Below are positions 25,180 through 33,857 of a DNA stretch of 54,926 bases, piece by piece. Each line of letters opens with the position of its first letter. Position 1 is the stretch's first letter. The DNA comes from Elusimicrobiota bacterium (GTDB taxonomy: Bacteria; Elusimicrobiota; Elusimicrobia; UBA1565; UBA9628), in NCBI GenBank assembly GCA_016218545.1, contig JACRDQ010000012.1:1-54926 (forward strand), given 5' to 3'. A model generated the notes under the pieces. The model made no database searches. It worked only from the letters and a program-made list of their open reading frames with translations, and was not told the DNA's origin. The position numbers were made by a program, and so were the translations under genes.

Positions 25180-27227
25180 GGGTTCCTCATCCAGATGGCC
25201 TGCACGTAGGGCTCCCAGCGCCGCACGCCCTTGGCCAGGTCCAGGCCTGCCTTCATGAATCTGCGCGCCTGAGCAGGGCTCAGGTTCCCGGCCAGCACAG
25301 GGCCGCAGTCGGTCTTGAGCTTCGCGCCGATATGGCGGACCAGAGGCTCGAGCTCCTTGATGCGGACCGCGCTCCGCAGGTCCTCGAGCATGCCCTGGCC
25401 GTCGCCCAGGCTGTCCTTGAGCAGGCCGCGGTTGAAGAGCCCCCAGAGGCAGTTCGAGCTCTCCTTGACGAAACGGTCGAGGTCCGCCAGCGCCTCGCGG
25501 TGACGGCCCATGAGGCGCAGGACCTCTCCCCTCCAGACATAGGCTTCCACGTCCTTGGGGTCGTGCTCGATGGCCCGGGTGAAGTCCGCCAGGGCGGCGC
25601 TACGGTCTCCCAGCTTGAGGGAGGCCCCCCCGCGCCAGCCGTAGACGAAGGTCCGGTCCCCGAGCCTGACCGCCTCGTCGAGCTTCGCGAACGCCTCGCG
25701 GTAGCGGCCCAGCCACAGCAGGACCTCGCCGTGCCAGGTCAGGGTCTCTCCACGGGCCGAGCCCCGGGCGCCGTCCTCCGCCCGCTGGAGCTCGGCCAGG
25801 CCATCCTTGAGCAGCCCCTTGGCGAGATAAGCCTCGGCCATGCGGCAGCGCACCCACCAGTGGTCCGGAGAGGCCGAAAGCACGACCCTGCAGACCTCGA
25901 TGGTGCCGTCGAAGTCGGGCTTCTCGGGCAGGAGCCTCACGAGCACGAAGGGCTGGCGCATCCACGCATAGCGGCCGGGGTCGAGGTCCTTGATGTGGCG
26001 GTACTCGGCCTCAGCCTCCTCGTAGCGTGCCAGGGTGCTCAGCAGGATGGTCCTGCAATAGGCGAACCAGTGTCCGAACCTTCCGCTCCGGGAGGCGGAA
26101 GCGAGGCGCTCGAGCTCGTCATGGCAGAAGCTCCTCTCTCCGACCGCGCGCCGCACCTTGCGCCACCACGGCCACAGGAACGCGTGCGAGGCCGCCAGGG
26201 GCTCGGGCTTGTCGAGCAAGGCCTCGCCGAGGCGGAAGGCCTCGGGGTACTTGGCCTTGCACAAGAGCGCTGAGAAGACCTGGTACCAATCCGCCTGGGC
26301 GCTGTCCGCCGCTCCCCTGCGGCGGATGCAAGCCAGGACCGCTGACTCAAGGCCCGCGGGATAGGCTCCTGCCTCGACGAGCTTGAGGACCGGAGCCACC
26401 CTGGAGACTTCGGCTCCCCGGACGTCCGGAGCGAAGACCTTCGCAGCCTCCCTGGCAGCAGCCGCAAGCTCAGCCTGTCCCACCAGTATCTCGGCCAGCA
26501 GGGTCCGGGCTCCCGCAGCCCTTGGCTCGGACTTGAGGATGGCGGCCATGGCGGCCTTCACCTTCGAGGACTCCGCCGGAGAGGAGAGGGTCTCTGCCAA
26601 GAACGCGTCCCTGCAGAGCGAGACCTCCATGAGATCGAAGAAGCGCAGGTCATCAGGCCCCGCCGCCTTGCCGCGCCTGACCCTGTCGGCAAGAGAAGCC
26701 ATCTCGGCCTTGAGCAGGCTCGCGGCCTTGGCCAGGCTGGCCTTGGCTTCGTCGCTCTTGCCGGAAGCTTCGAGCAGTCGCGCCAGCTCGAAGCGCGGCA
26801 GGGAAGCTTTCGGCTCTGCCGAGGCTGCGGCCTCGAACTCCTTTCCGGCCAGGTCTGACCGTCCCAGCCGCTCGTGGAGCCTGGCCAGGGCGAGATGAAT
26901 CTCGCACCCGGGCCCGCCGGCCTTCAGGCCGCGCTCCAGCATGGCCGCGGCCTCGTCCATGCGGTTGAGGCGCTCCAGGAACCTGCCGTACTCCATCTCG
27001 ATGGCGCCTGAAGGGCTGCCTGAGAGGGCTTTCCTGTAGGACTCCTCAGCCTCCACCCAGCGCCGGCGCTTTTCTTCGATGCGTCCCATCCATAGATAGA
27101 GCTCCCAGGCAGGCACGCCCGAGGCTGCCAAGCGCTTGAGCCGGCCGGCGGCTTCCTTGAGCTTGCCGGCCCTGACCAAGGGCTCGAGCTCGACGACAAG
27201 GGGCTGCGTCGGCAGGGACCGGGGCAT
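25176..27227 (-). CDS. Large TPR-repeat protein
   Basis: A 683-residue protein of about fifteen TPR-like units with no signal peptide, membrane helix or catalytic motif. Clear units include YLWMGRIEEKRRRWVEAEES near the start and EAYVWRGEVLRLMGRHREALADL near the end. Its last 250 residues match the TPR protein at 94-1263 in order, including a WHGEVLLWLGRYREA unit and a YVQAIWMRNP tail. It is the first gene of the operon running down to dacB, and starts at the ATG at 27227, 8 nt after a TACAAT -10 box. It likely scaffolds the rSAM and other enzymes encoded after it (inference). Confidence 0.8.
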   Translation of the reverse strand: MPRSLPTQPLVVELEPLVRAGKLKEAAGRLKRLAASGVPAWELYLWMGRIEEKRRRWVEAEESYRKALSGSPSGAIEMEYGRFLERLNRMDEAAAMLERGLKAGGPGCEIHLALARLHERLGRSDLAGKEFEAAASAEPKASLPRFELARLLEASGKSDEAKASLAKAASLLKAEMASLADRVRRGKAAGPDDLRFFDLMEVSLCRDAFLAETLSSPAESSKVKAAMAAILKSEPRAAGARTLLAEILVGQAELAAAAREAAKVFAPDVRGAEVSRVAPVLKLVEAGAYPAGLESAVLACIRRRGAADSAQADWYQVFSALLCKAKYPEAFRLGEALLDKPEPLAASHAFLWPWWRKVRRAVGERSFCHDELERLASASRSGRFGHWFAYCRTILLSTLARYEEAEAEYRHIKDLDPGRYAWMRQPFVLVRLLPEKPDFDGTIEVCRVVLSASPDHWWVRCRMAEAYLAKGLLKDGLAELQRAEDGARGSARGETLTWHGEVLLWLGRYREAFAKLDEAVRLGDRTFVYGWRGGASLKLGDRSAALADFTRAIEHDPKDVEAYVWRGEVLRLMGRHREALADLDRFVKESSNCLWGLFNRGLLKDSLGDGQGMLEDLRSAVRIKELEPLVRHIGAKLKTDCGPVLAGNLSPAQARRFMKAGLDLAKGVRRWEPYVQAIWMRNP

Positions 27228-27235
27228 CGCGCCTT

Positions 27236-27263
27236 ATTGTATCAATATCCATTTAGCTACAAT
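27236..27263. promoter_or_regulatory. Symmetrical divergent promoter
   Basis: ATTGTA at 27236-27241 and TACAAT at 27258-27263 form an inverted repeat, so each strand reads a TTGTA-N15/16-TACAAT pair. The minus-strand TACAAT lies 8 nt before the ATG at 27227 and the plus-strand TACAAT lies 6 nt before the ATG at 27270. Both genes would then be transcribed from almost their first base. The region is markedly AT-rich compared with its surroundings. Confidence 0.6.
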
Positions 27264-27269
27264 GGCCAC

Positions 27270-29393
27270 ATGAAGAGGAGGCCGTGGCCGGCCCTGGCAT
27301 GGCTGGGCTATGTCGCGCTCCTCTTCGCAGGCCTGGACCTGGTCATCCTGGCCGCGGGCCTGGACAAGCGGCTGCTGGCCCCTCTCCTCTACTACCAGCA
27401 CGACCAACTCGACCTCCATGCCCCTTCCCAGGACCCGGTCAGGATCTTCGAGCTCAGGCCCGGAGCCAAGACCCAAGGCGGCCAGACCTACACGGTCAAC
27501 AGCCTCGGATTCCGGGACCAGGAGCGCAGCCCCGCCAAGCCCAAGGGAGTCCGGCGCATCGTGGTGCTCGGAGGCTCGACCACCTTCGGCGTGGGCGTCG
27601 ATGACCCCGAGACCTTCCCTGCGCGGCTCCAACGGCTCCTTGACAAGTCCCACCCCGACCGCTTCGAGGTGTGGAACGCCGGCTTGCCCGCCTATGTCCT
27701 GTCCCAGGAGGTCAGCCTGGCCAAGGAGATCGTGGAGCGCTACGCGCCTGACCTGCTCGTCTTCCAGTACATGAACAGGGGACGCCGCGCCTTTCTCATC
27801 AGTCAGGACCCTTGGCCGTACCTAGACAGGGACCCGGGGCTATGGCTGGAGAACCTGCGGTTCCTGCCTTCCGGATCCCTGGCCCGCTGGCTCTGCCGGC
27901 ATTGGGCTTTCCTGCGCTCAGCAGTGATCGGCCTCAACCGCCTGCCTTCCGTCCCCTCGAACAATCCCTTCTATGACGACGAAAGAGCCAATGTCGCTGC
28001 TTTCGAGCGCTTCAACCGGACGGTGGGCCAGCGCATCCCCATGGTCTTTCTTGCCCTAGACACCGAAGCTCCGGCTGACCTCTCGACTGCAGGTGCTCCC
28101 ATCATCAGCCTCTATGCCGAGGAGAACCTGCCCGGCCTTCCCCTCGCAGAGCTCTTTCCACCACATCCCCCTTCCTGCGCATTCGACTGGTACGCTGAGG
28201 TCCTCGCTGCCAGGCTCCCGGACCTCGCGCCCTCCCTCTTCGATGGCAGGAGCCGCAAGCCCTCCGGCTTCCGACAGCCCTGCACCAGGACCCTCAAGGA
28301 CGGAGATGACGGGGTCAGGCGCGCTGCCCAGCTCCTCGCCAGGCTGGCTTCGGCGAATCCCGGGAAGCCGAAGCTCTGGCTCGGTTTGGCTGACGCAGCC
28401 CTTCGCAGCGGGGACGTGAGCCTCGCCAAAGCGAGCCTTGCCAGAGCCTCCAGCCGAAGGAAGGAGCTGGGACCCTTGGCCAGGGAACTCGACGCTGTAG
28501 CAGCCCGTCTCAAGCTGGCAGGTCCAGGCCTTGATTCAGAAGGGACCGGAGCCCTGCAGCAAGGCTTGGCCGCCGCTCTGCTGGATAAGGCCAGGAAAGC
28601 CGCTGCAGACCGCGACACGGGCCGCAGCCTTGAGCTGGCAAGCCAGGCTGAGGCGCTCCAGCCCTTGGATGAAACGAGAAAAGGACTCCTTCTGCTCTAC
28701 GCAGAGCTGGGGAAGTACGCCAAAGTGCTTGAGCTAAGCGAGAAACTCGGGCCTGAGACCTGGCGCGATCCTGCTGTGGCCCTTTCCTGCGCCGCGGCGG
28801 CAAAGGGCCTTGGCCGCAAGGAGGCCGCCCTGCGCTACATCGAGACCAGCCGCAAGCTCCCGTTCTCGGAGGACGCAAGCCTCTGGATCGCAGGCCTCGA
28901 GCGCGGCCTGGGAGAACCTGCGTCAGCCTTGCGCACCCTGGCTGAGCTCGGACGGCAGCGGCCCTCCAGCCTGCCTGCGAAGGTGATGTCAGCCGAACTC
29001 CAGGCTTCCCAAGGCGACTGCGATAAGGCCGGGGAGAACCTCCGCTCAGCCACTGCGTCCTTGTCCAGGACAGACCATGCCCTGCATGGCGATGAGTTGC
29101 GGCACCGCGCAGCCCTCACCTATCAGGCCTGCAAGGACCGACAGGCAGCGGTCGCAGCGTTCGAGGACCTCGTCCGACGCAACCCGGACACGGCAGTCTA
29201 CCGCAAGGACCTAGGCGTGGCCAGGTTCTACCTGGGCCAGGTCAAGGAGGCCAAAGCCGACCTGGAGGAAGCCATCAAGCTCGATCCTGGCCTGGACTCA
29301 GCCTATGCCAGCCTGGCAGCAGTGCTCCTGGCTGAGGGCCTGAAGGCCGAGTCAGCGGCGGTTTGCCGCCGCAGGCCCAAGGCTTGTCATTAG
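27270..29393 (+). CDS. Membrane-anchored SGNH/GDSL hydrolase-like protein with TPRs
   Basis: About 707 residues from the ATG at 27270, chosen because the -10 box would place upstream in-frame codons outside the mRNA. Residues 8-30 form one N-terminal membrane helix (LAWLGYVALLFAGLDLVILAAGL). An SGNH-type domain follows, with block I as VVLGGSTTFGVGVDDPETFPARLQ, then FEVWNAGLPAYVLSQEV. The final Asp/His block is not clear. From about residue 350 the protein is helical TPR-like repeats (AYASLAAVLLAEGLKAES at the end). Such proteins often modify or esterify extracellular polymers. The gene is divergent from the TPR operon and convergent with the nitrogenase-like locus. Confidence 0.75.
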   Translation: MKRRPWPALAWLGYVALLFAGLDLVILAAGLDKRLLAPLLYYQHDQLDLHAPSQDPVRIFELRPGAKTQGGQTYTVNSLGFRDQERSPAKPKGVRRIVVLGGSTTFGVGVDDPETFPARLQRLLDKSHPDRFEVWNAGLPAYVLSQEVSLAKEIVERYAPDLLVFQYMNRGRRAFLISQDPWPYLDRDPGLWLENLRFLPSGSLARWLCRHWAFLRSAVIGLNRLPSVPSNNPFYDDERANVAAFERFNRTVGQRIPMVFLALDTEAPADLSTAGAPIISLYAEENLPGLPLAELFPPHPPSCAFDWYAEVLAARLPDLAPSLFDGRSRKPSGFRQPCTRTLKDGDDGVRRAAQLLARLASANPGKPKLWLGLADAALRSGDVSLAKASLARASSRRKELGPLARELDAVAARLKLAGPGLDSEGTGALQQGLAAALLDKARKAAADRDTGRSLELASQAEALQPLDETRKGLLLLYAELGKYAKVLELSEKLGPETWRDPAVALSCAAAAKGLGRKEAALRYIETSRKLPFSEDASLWIAGLERGLGEPASALRTLAELGRQRPSSLPAKVMSAELQASQGDCDKAGENLRSATASLSRTDHALHGDELRHRAALTYQACKDRQAAVAAFEDLVRRNPDTAVYRKDLGVARFYLGQVKEAKADLEEAIKLDPGLDSAYASLAAVLLAEGLKAESAAVCRRRPKACH

Positions 29394-29754
29394 CCGAAGG
29401 CCTGGCCAGAAACAGAGACCCGGGCAGCCCCCTGGCAGGTTCCGGGCAGCCCCCCTGGCAGGTTTTGTCGCATCACTTCTCAGAAAGACAGGTTCGCGCC
29501 TCTCATGGCCCCAGCTTGGCCAGATTCCGACAGGAAGCGACAAAACCCTCGACGGAGACTTTGAAAATCTGCCTCGGGCATGCCATGCGCGGGCTCTCCT
29601 CAGGCTCTGAGAGTGTAAGGCCAAGGACTTTCCAAAAGTCCCGAGGAGGGTTTTGTCGCATCTTAGCCGAATCCAAGCAATCAGGCCCGGCAAATCCCGC
29701 AAATCAGGCTGCTGGCCAGGATTGCGACAAAACTCCCCCCATGCGGCAAAGACC
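29394..29754. repeat. Gene-free gap with two inverted TTTTGTCGCA elements and a short tandem repeat
   Basis: This 361-nt convergent gap holds no credible gene. It has four copies of a GTTTTGTCGCA-type motif in alternating orientation: 29462-29472 forward, 29537-29546 reverse, 29650-29660 forward and 29723-29733 reverse. They frame two elements of 85 nt (29462-29546) and 84 nt (29650-29733). A tandem duplication of about 21 nt (unit beginning CCGGGCAGCCCCC) occupies 29420-29463. The twin equal-length elements look like MITE- or REP-type insertions, or paired hairpin terminators for the two converging genes. Confidence 0.6.
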
Positions 29755-31059
29755 TTACCGTCTTAAGTCGGCGCGGTCAGGCTGGGAGAGGACGTCCGCC
29801 ATGCGCTCCACGAAAGCCAGCATGCCGTTGAACCCGAGGAAGGGCTGCTCGAAGAGCGCGTGGTGCCTGTAGCTCGGGAACCCGAACTCAAGGGTCCGGT
29901 TCTCAAGGCGCGGCCACTCGCGCTCGCACCAGCAGGTGACGAAGAGGTCCTTGGGAGCCTGCATGAGCCTCTCGACCTCAGGCGCGAACACAGGCGGCTC
30001 AGCCAGGATGGCGCCGCACCCGTTCCTGCGCGCCAAGGAGGCCAGGTGAGCGCTCCTGCCGCGGCTGATGGCGCCTGAGACCTCCATGCCGAGGTCCTCC
30101 GCGATGTCGAGGAACCCGTCGAGCAGGAAAGGGTCCCCCATGAACGCGGCCTTGCGTCCCAGGAACCGCAGGGGCGCCAGCCATTGGAGCCGCGGCACTG
30201 CCCTGGAAAGCTCCCTGTCGATGAAAGCCTCTGCCTCGGCCTTCTTGCCGCACGCCTTGGCCGCATCCCTCAGGAACGCCTGGGTCTTGGTCAGGCCGAA
30301 CGGAAGCTCGGTCTCCACGAGCTTGGCTCCCGTGAGCTCAGCGATCCTGCGTCCAGCCAAGCGTCCGTAGGGCAGGGAGATGACGCACTCCGCCCTCTCG
30401 ACTGCGCGCAGGTCCGCAGAGGAGCCTCCGTCGAGCCAGACCGACACGGTCTCAAGCTTCAAAGCGGAGAGCATCCTGCGCAGTTCCGCCACATTGGCTT
30501 TCTGGTCAGGCTCGTTGCGGTCCATCAGATGCCCGATCACCGCGACCGAGCCCTTCCGGACCTGGCCGCGCCTTAAGCCCAGGCCCCTGGCCAGGGAAGC
30601 CAGGGTCTGGCTGTAGCCGTCGAGCCAGTCGCCGACCAAAGAATCCGGCGGGATGTCCACCCCAGGTTTGGTCATCTTGCCCTTGAGCGAGCGCAGGACC
30701 CGCCCGTAATCCACGCCTGTGATCGAGCACATGGGCAGGGCCGTGACCAGGACGAGCCCGGCCTCGGGAATGCCGTCTAAGGTCATGATGTGGCGCCGCA
30801 GGAGAGCGTCGTGCTCCTTGACCACGCCGCGCGAGCAGACGTTCGTGAAGAGCACACGGTGCCTGCCCGTGATGGACAGGAGCGTGGACTCCAGGTCATG
30901 CCTGCCGTGGATGAAGTGCGCCTTGTAGAGGGTGCAGTCCGGGCCGTCTGCCAGGATGTAGGCGTCCTTGATGGCATTGACCGCGAGGTAGACCCCGAGC
31001 AAGGTCGGGAAATTCATGGGCGTAGACACGCCCGAGAGGTCGCCCTGGTCAGCTCTCAT
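29755..31059 (-). CDS. Nitrogenase component-1-like (NifD/BchN-type) protein
   Basis: A 434-residue oxidoreductase of the nitrogenase component-1 superfamily. Three N-terminal cysteines could ligate an Fe-S cluster: C42 in ADGPDC, C75 in FTNVCSRGV and C111 in LPMCSITGVDY. That matches the three-cysteine contribution of BchN-type subunits. VAVIGHLMDRNEPDQKANVAELRRML is the next Rossmann-like domain. It is homologous to 40063-41385 and 43133-44248 (shared VGDWLDGY, HLMDRNE, LPFG and FLGF motifs). Its start overlaps the NifH-NifD/K fusion stop by 4 nt, so these two should form a complex. Substrate unknown; too short and divergent for dinitrogenase. Confidence 0.85.
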   Translation of the reverse strand: MRADQGDLSGVSTPMNFPTLLGVYLAVNAIKDAYILADGPDCTLYKAHFIHGRHDLESTLLSITGRHRVLFTNVCSRGVVKEHDALLRRHIMTLDGIPEAGLVLVTALPMCSITGVDYGRVLRSLKGKMTKPGVDIPPDSLVGDWLDGYSQTLASLARGLGLRRGQVRKGSVAVIGHLMDRNEPDQKANVAELRRMLSALKLETVSVWLDGGSSADLRAVERAECVISLPYGRLAGRRIAELTGAKLVETELPFGLTKTQAFLRDAAKACGKKAEAEAFIDRELSRAVPRLQWLAPLRFLGRKAAFMGDPFLLDGFLDIAEDLGMEVSGAISRGRSAHLASLARRNGCGAILAEPPVFAPEVERLMQAPKDLFVTCWCEREWPRLENRTLEFGFPSYRHHALFEQPFLGFNGMLAFVERMADVLSQPDRADLRR

Positions 31060-33461
31060 CGCCCGCCTCCAACGTAGCGGCCGTACTTTCTATAGAAGGA
31101 CCACGCGCACGCAAGGTTCAGGCTGGCCTGGGTGCGCGCGCCTCCCATGAGCCCCATCTCGAAGTGCTCGAGGGAGAACTGCGCCTTGCCGGCTGATGCG
31201 AGCCTAGGGTCAAAGGCGTACTCCGAATACACTGCCTCGAACGAGCCTTCCTTCAAGAGCTTGGAGAGTTCCTCAGGAGTCTGGAAGAAGGACAGCGAAG
31301 CGGCTTCCTTGGAAGCCTTGCCATGGCAGAGCACCTGGACCCTGAAGCCCAGCTCTCGGAGGAACCTCATGACCGGGATGCCCCACATCTGAGAGGAGTC
31401 GGTGAGCCGGCCGATGTGGTTGCCATCCACCACGAAGGCCAGGCCGTGCTTGCCGGCTTCGTTCCTGCCTGCCTGCCAGAACGGAGCAGCTTCTTTCCTT
31501 GCCGCCTCGAACGTTGGCCGCGCCTTGGACTTGACCCCGGCTGACTCAGCCACGGCAGCAAGCCATTTGCCCGTGGCCTCGATCCCGTAAGGCGCATCCA
31601 GGCTTACCGTGCGGATCGCCAAAGGTCTGAAAAATTCTTTGTACGCGTCCTCGTAAGCGCCATTGGGATAGAGCACCTGGACCCTGGCGTCCAGATACCG
31701 GCGCGCGGCATCAGGATGCAGGCTAGGGAGGACGCAGGTGTTGACCTCGACTCCGGAGCGGCCCAAAAGCTCGATGAGCTCTTTTAGGGCCTTGCCATTG
31801 GGAAAGCCCACCAGATTGACCCCGTGCCCGCGCTGGGATTCAGGGGAAGGCTTCTTGGCCTGGAGCTTCCGGAACAAGAGCAGGCCCAGGTCCACTTCCT
31901 GGTTGTTCTCAGCAGGGTTCGTGTAGATGACAGGGACCTTGGAGCGCTTCTGCCAGCGCTGGACCACGGCGCCCGCGTCGTCTCCGATGACCGTGGGCAC
32001 GCAGGTCGAGTGCACCACCACTGCCTGCGCCCTGCCCTTTGCGTGCTCTACAGCCAGGCGCAGGGTCTCGTCGAGCTTCCTGCCTCCGCCGTGGATGATG
32101 TCCAGGTCGCGCAGGTTCGTCATGGCCTCGCGGACCACGTGCTCTTCCCGCGGCCCAGGATCCTTGCCGCGCTTGCCCCTTGGTCCCTTGCGGGCACTGT
32201 CGTCGCCTCGGTCCTGGCGAGGCCCTTCAGGTCCGTCGTCTCCTCCAGGCTCAGCAGGCTTGGGCCAGGGGAACTTGAAGAACGCGGGCAGGCTCGTATC
32301 GTAGTAATCCGGGGTGGCGTAGGAGCACTCCAGGTCCTGATGCCAGACATGCACCACAGGCGCCTGGATCTCAAGCCTCGTGCGCGCGTGCCTCCGAGTC
32401 TCGAAATCGCAGAAGAAGCGGCGCCACTGGTCAGGCGAACCCCACACCTGGTCATTGCACCCAGGCGAGTTCTTCCAAAGCTGCGCCTGCCAGGACAGGG
32501 CCTTCTCAAGCTCTGCCGGCGAGGGCAAGGGAGCAGCCTGCGCCTCTTCAGGAGCAGCCTCGAGCCAGGCATCCCGTGAGAGGTCAGGAGTGCGCGGAGA
32601 GACCGGGCCCGCAGGCTCGGCAGGAGCCGAGGTGAAAGCGCCGAGGAAGGACTTTCTTGAGAGCTCGTGGAACGCCTCATCAGACAGAGGCGTCGGCACG
32701 GCCGCCTTGGTCCGGTCAAAAGCGAGGAGATCCTTGGCCAAGGAAGCGACCTTCCTGGCGACCTCGGAGCGCGGCGAGCGCTCGACCACCGTGGACCGGG
32801 CCAGCTCAGCTTCCCTCACCAAAGGATCCCTGGGCAGGAAGGTCAGGACCCTCGTGCCCAGCATGGCGGCGAAGCGCTTGATGGCGTCTTTGTCCACGCC
32901 CGGGTCGCGCAGGTTCGCCACCAGGCCGGCCAGCGCGATGCCATTGGCCGCGTAGTTCCTGATGGCGCGGCTGATGTTGTTGACCGCGTAGAGCGACATC
33001 AGCTCCTCGGAGGTCACGATCACGACCCTGTCCGCAAAGCCCTGCCGCAGAGGAGCGGCGAACCCGCCGCATACCACGTCGCCCAGCACGTCGAAGATGG
33101 CGACGTCATGGAGCTCTTTTCTCAAGAGCCCCCCTCCCTCGAGGAGCTCGATCATCCGCGAGATGCCGCGTCCCGCGCACCCGATGCCCGGCTCAGGGCC
33201 TCCGGCTTCCACGCAATCCACGCCCAGCCTGCCCCGCACCAGGATCTTGGACATGTCCCCGCCGGCCTGGTCCATGAACATCGACTGCTCGACCACCGTC
33301 TTGATCGGCCGTCCCTCGGTCAGGGCCACCGTCGTGTCGTGCTTCGGATCGCAGCCCACCAGCAGGACCTTCTTCCCGTGCTTGGCATAGAAAGCCGCCA
33401 GGTTGCCCGATAGGGTGGACTTGCCGATGCCGCCCTTGCCGAAGATCGCTATGCGCTGCAT
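31056..33461 (-). CDS. NifH-like reductase fused to a nitrogenase component-1-like domain
   Basis: 801 residues. Residues 1-275 are a full NifH/BchL-type iron protein: Walker A GKGGIGKST (9-17), GCDPKHD (36-42), cluster cysteine C95 in GGPEPGIGCAGRGI and C131 in GDVVCGGF. A proline/alanine/glutamate-rich linker (about 275-335) leads to a component-1-like domain with C379 in HQDLECSYATPDY and C487 in VVHSTCVPTVIGDDAG, the latter closely resembling the NifD/NifE STC...IGDD segment. An acidic/basic low-complexity insert lies near 400-435. In classical systems reductase and catalytic parts are separate proteins that dock and part during each electron transfer. The C-terminal half is paralogous to 41378-43114. 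Confidence 0.9.
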   Translation of the reverse strand: MQRIAIFGKGGIGKSTLSGNLAAFYAKHGKKVLLVGCDPKHDTTVALTEGRPIKTVVEQSMFMDQAGGDMSKILVRGRLGVDCVEAGGPEPGIGCAGRGISRMIELLEGGGLLRKELHDVAIFDVLGDVVCGGFAAPLRQGFADRVVIVTSEELMSLYAVNNISRAIRNYAANGIALAGLVANLRDPGVDKDAIKRFAAMLGTRVLTFLPRDPLVREAELARSTVVERSPRSEVARKVASLAKDLLAFDRTKAAVPTPLSDEAFHELSRKSFLGAFTSAPAEPAGPVSPRTPDLSRDAWLEAAPEEAQAAPLPSPAELEKALSWQAQLWKNSPGCNDQVWGSPDQWRRFFCDFETRRHARTRLEIQAPVVHVWHQDLECSYATPDYYDTSLPAFFKFPWPKPAEPGGDDGPEGPRQDRGDDSARKGPRGKRGKDPGPREEHVVREAMTNLRDLDIIHGGGRKLDETLRLAVEHAKGRAQAVVVHSTCVPTVIGDDAGAVVQRWQKRSKVPVIYTNPAENNQEVDLGLLLFRKLQAKKPSPESQRGHGVNLVGFPNGKALKELIELLGRSGVEVNTCVLPSLHPDAARRYLDARVQVLYPNGAYEDAYKEFFRPLAIRTVSLDAPYGIEATGKWLAAVAESAGVKSKARPTFEAARKEAAPFWQAGRNEAGKHGLAFVVDGNHIGRLTDSSQMWGIPVMRFLRELGFRVQVLCHGKASKEAASLSFFQTPEELSKLLKEGSFEAVYSEYAFDPRLASAGKAQFSLEHFEMGLMGGARTQASLNLACAWSFYRKYGRYVGGGR

Positions 33462-33478
33462 ATCACGCGGGTTCCGTC

Positions 33479-33493
33479 ATTATCATACCAAAT
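33479..33493 (-). promoter_or_regulatory. Extended -10 candidate for the NifH fusion gene
   Basis: The minus strand reads ATTTGGTATGATAAT, with TGG-TATGAT as an extended -10 and an overlapping GATAAT. Transcription would begin about 11-14 nt before the ATG at 33461. It shares the TTTGGTATnAT string with the candidates at 1271-1283 and 45398-45409. This suggests the fusion and its partner have their own transcript, separate from the upstream rSAM genes. Confidence 0.45.
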
Positions 33494-33563
33494 GCCGCGA
33501 CACCCTCCCCGACGCGGCGCCGCCGGATCCTCCAGCGGTTCCACTTCCCATGCGTCGCCCATT

Positions 33564-33592
33564 GACATTCCTGACTACACATGGTATACACA
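33564..33592 (+). promoter_or_regulatory. Promoter of the toxin-antitoxin pair
   Basis: Perfect TTGACA at 33564-33569, 17-nt spacer, then TATACA at 33587-33592, with TGG just before it. The antitoxin ATG follows at 33609. A CTACACATGG...CACAATAGTAG imperfect palindrome overlaps the -10 region and could be the antitoxin operator. Confidence 0.6.
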
Positions 33593-33608
33593 ATAGTAGG
33601 GGTGCCCC

Positions 33609-33842
33609 ATGACTAGAATGCAAGTCCTGCTCGCCGACAAAGAGGTTAAGGCGCTGCGCCGCGCATCCGCCCAAAGCGGCAAGAGCTATTCCATGCTGGT
33701 CCGCGAAGCAATCGACAATGCTTATGTCTCCCGGTTCTCTGATATCGAGATCGCTGGAATGGCCAAAGATGCCAAGCTGGGCAAGGGTGTCCGCAAATTC
33801 AAGAGCCTGCAAGATGCCCGCCGCCACCTGTGGTCGCTCTAA
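33609..33842 (+). CDS. Ribbon-helix-helix antitoxin
   Basis: A 77-residue protein whose first 40 residues form the ribbon-helix-helix pattern: MQVLLADKEVKALRRASAQSGKSYSMLVREAIDNAY. The C-terminal tail (KGVRKFKSLQDARRHLWSL) would wrap the toxin. It should repress its own promoter and neutralise the toxin encoded 15 nt downstream. The pair is on the strand opposite to the surrounding operon, and the base composition is less GC-rich than its neighbours, which suggests insertion by transfer. Confidence 0.8.
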   Translation: MTRMQVLLADKEVKALRRASAQSGKSYSMLVREAIDNAYVSRFSDIEIAGMAKDAKLGKGVRKFKSLQDARRHLWSL

Positions 33843-33857
33843 CGCGGCCCATCCCTT

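Noticed and set aside
31060..33413. Plus-strand ORFs opposite the nitrogenase-like genes
   Set aside because: They are long open frames caused by high GC third positions; their composition is biased and they carry no motifs.
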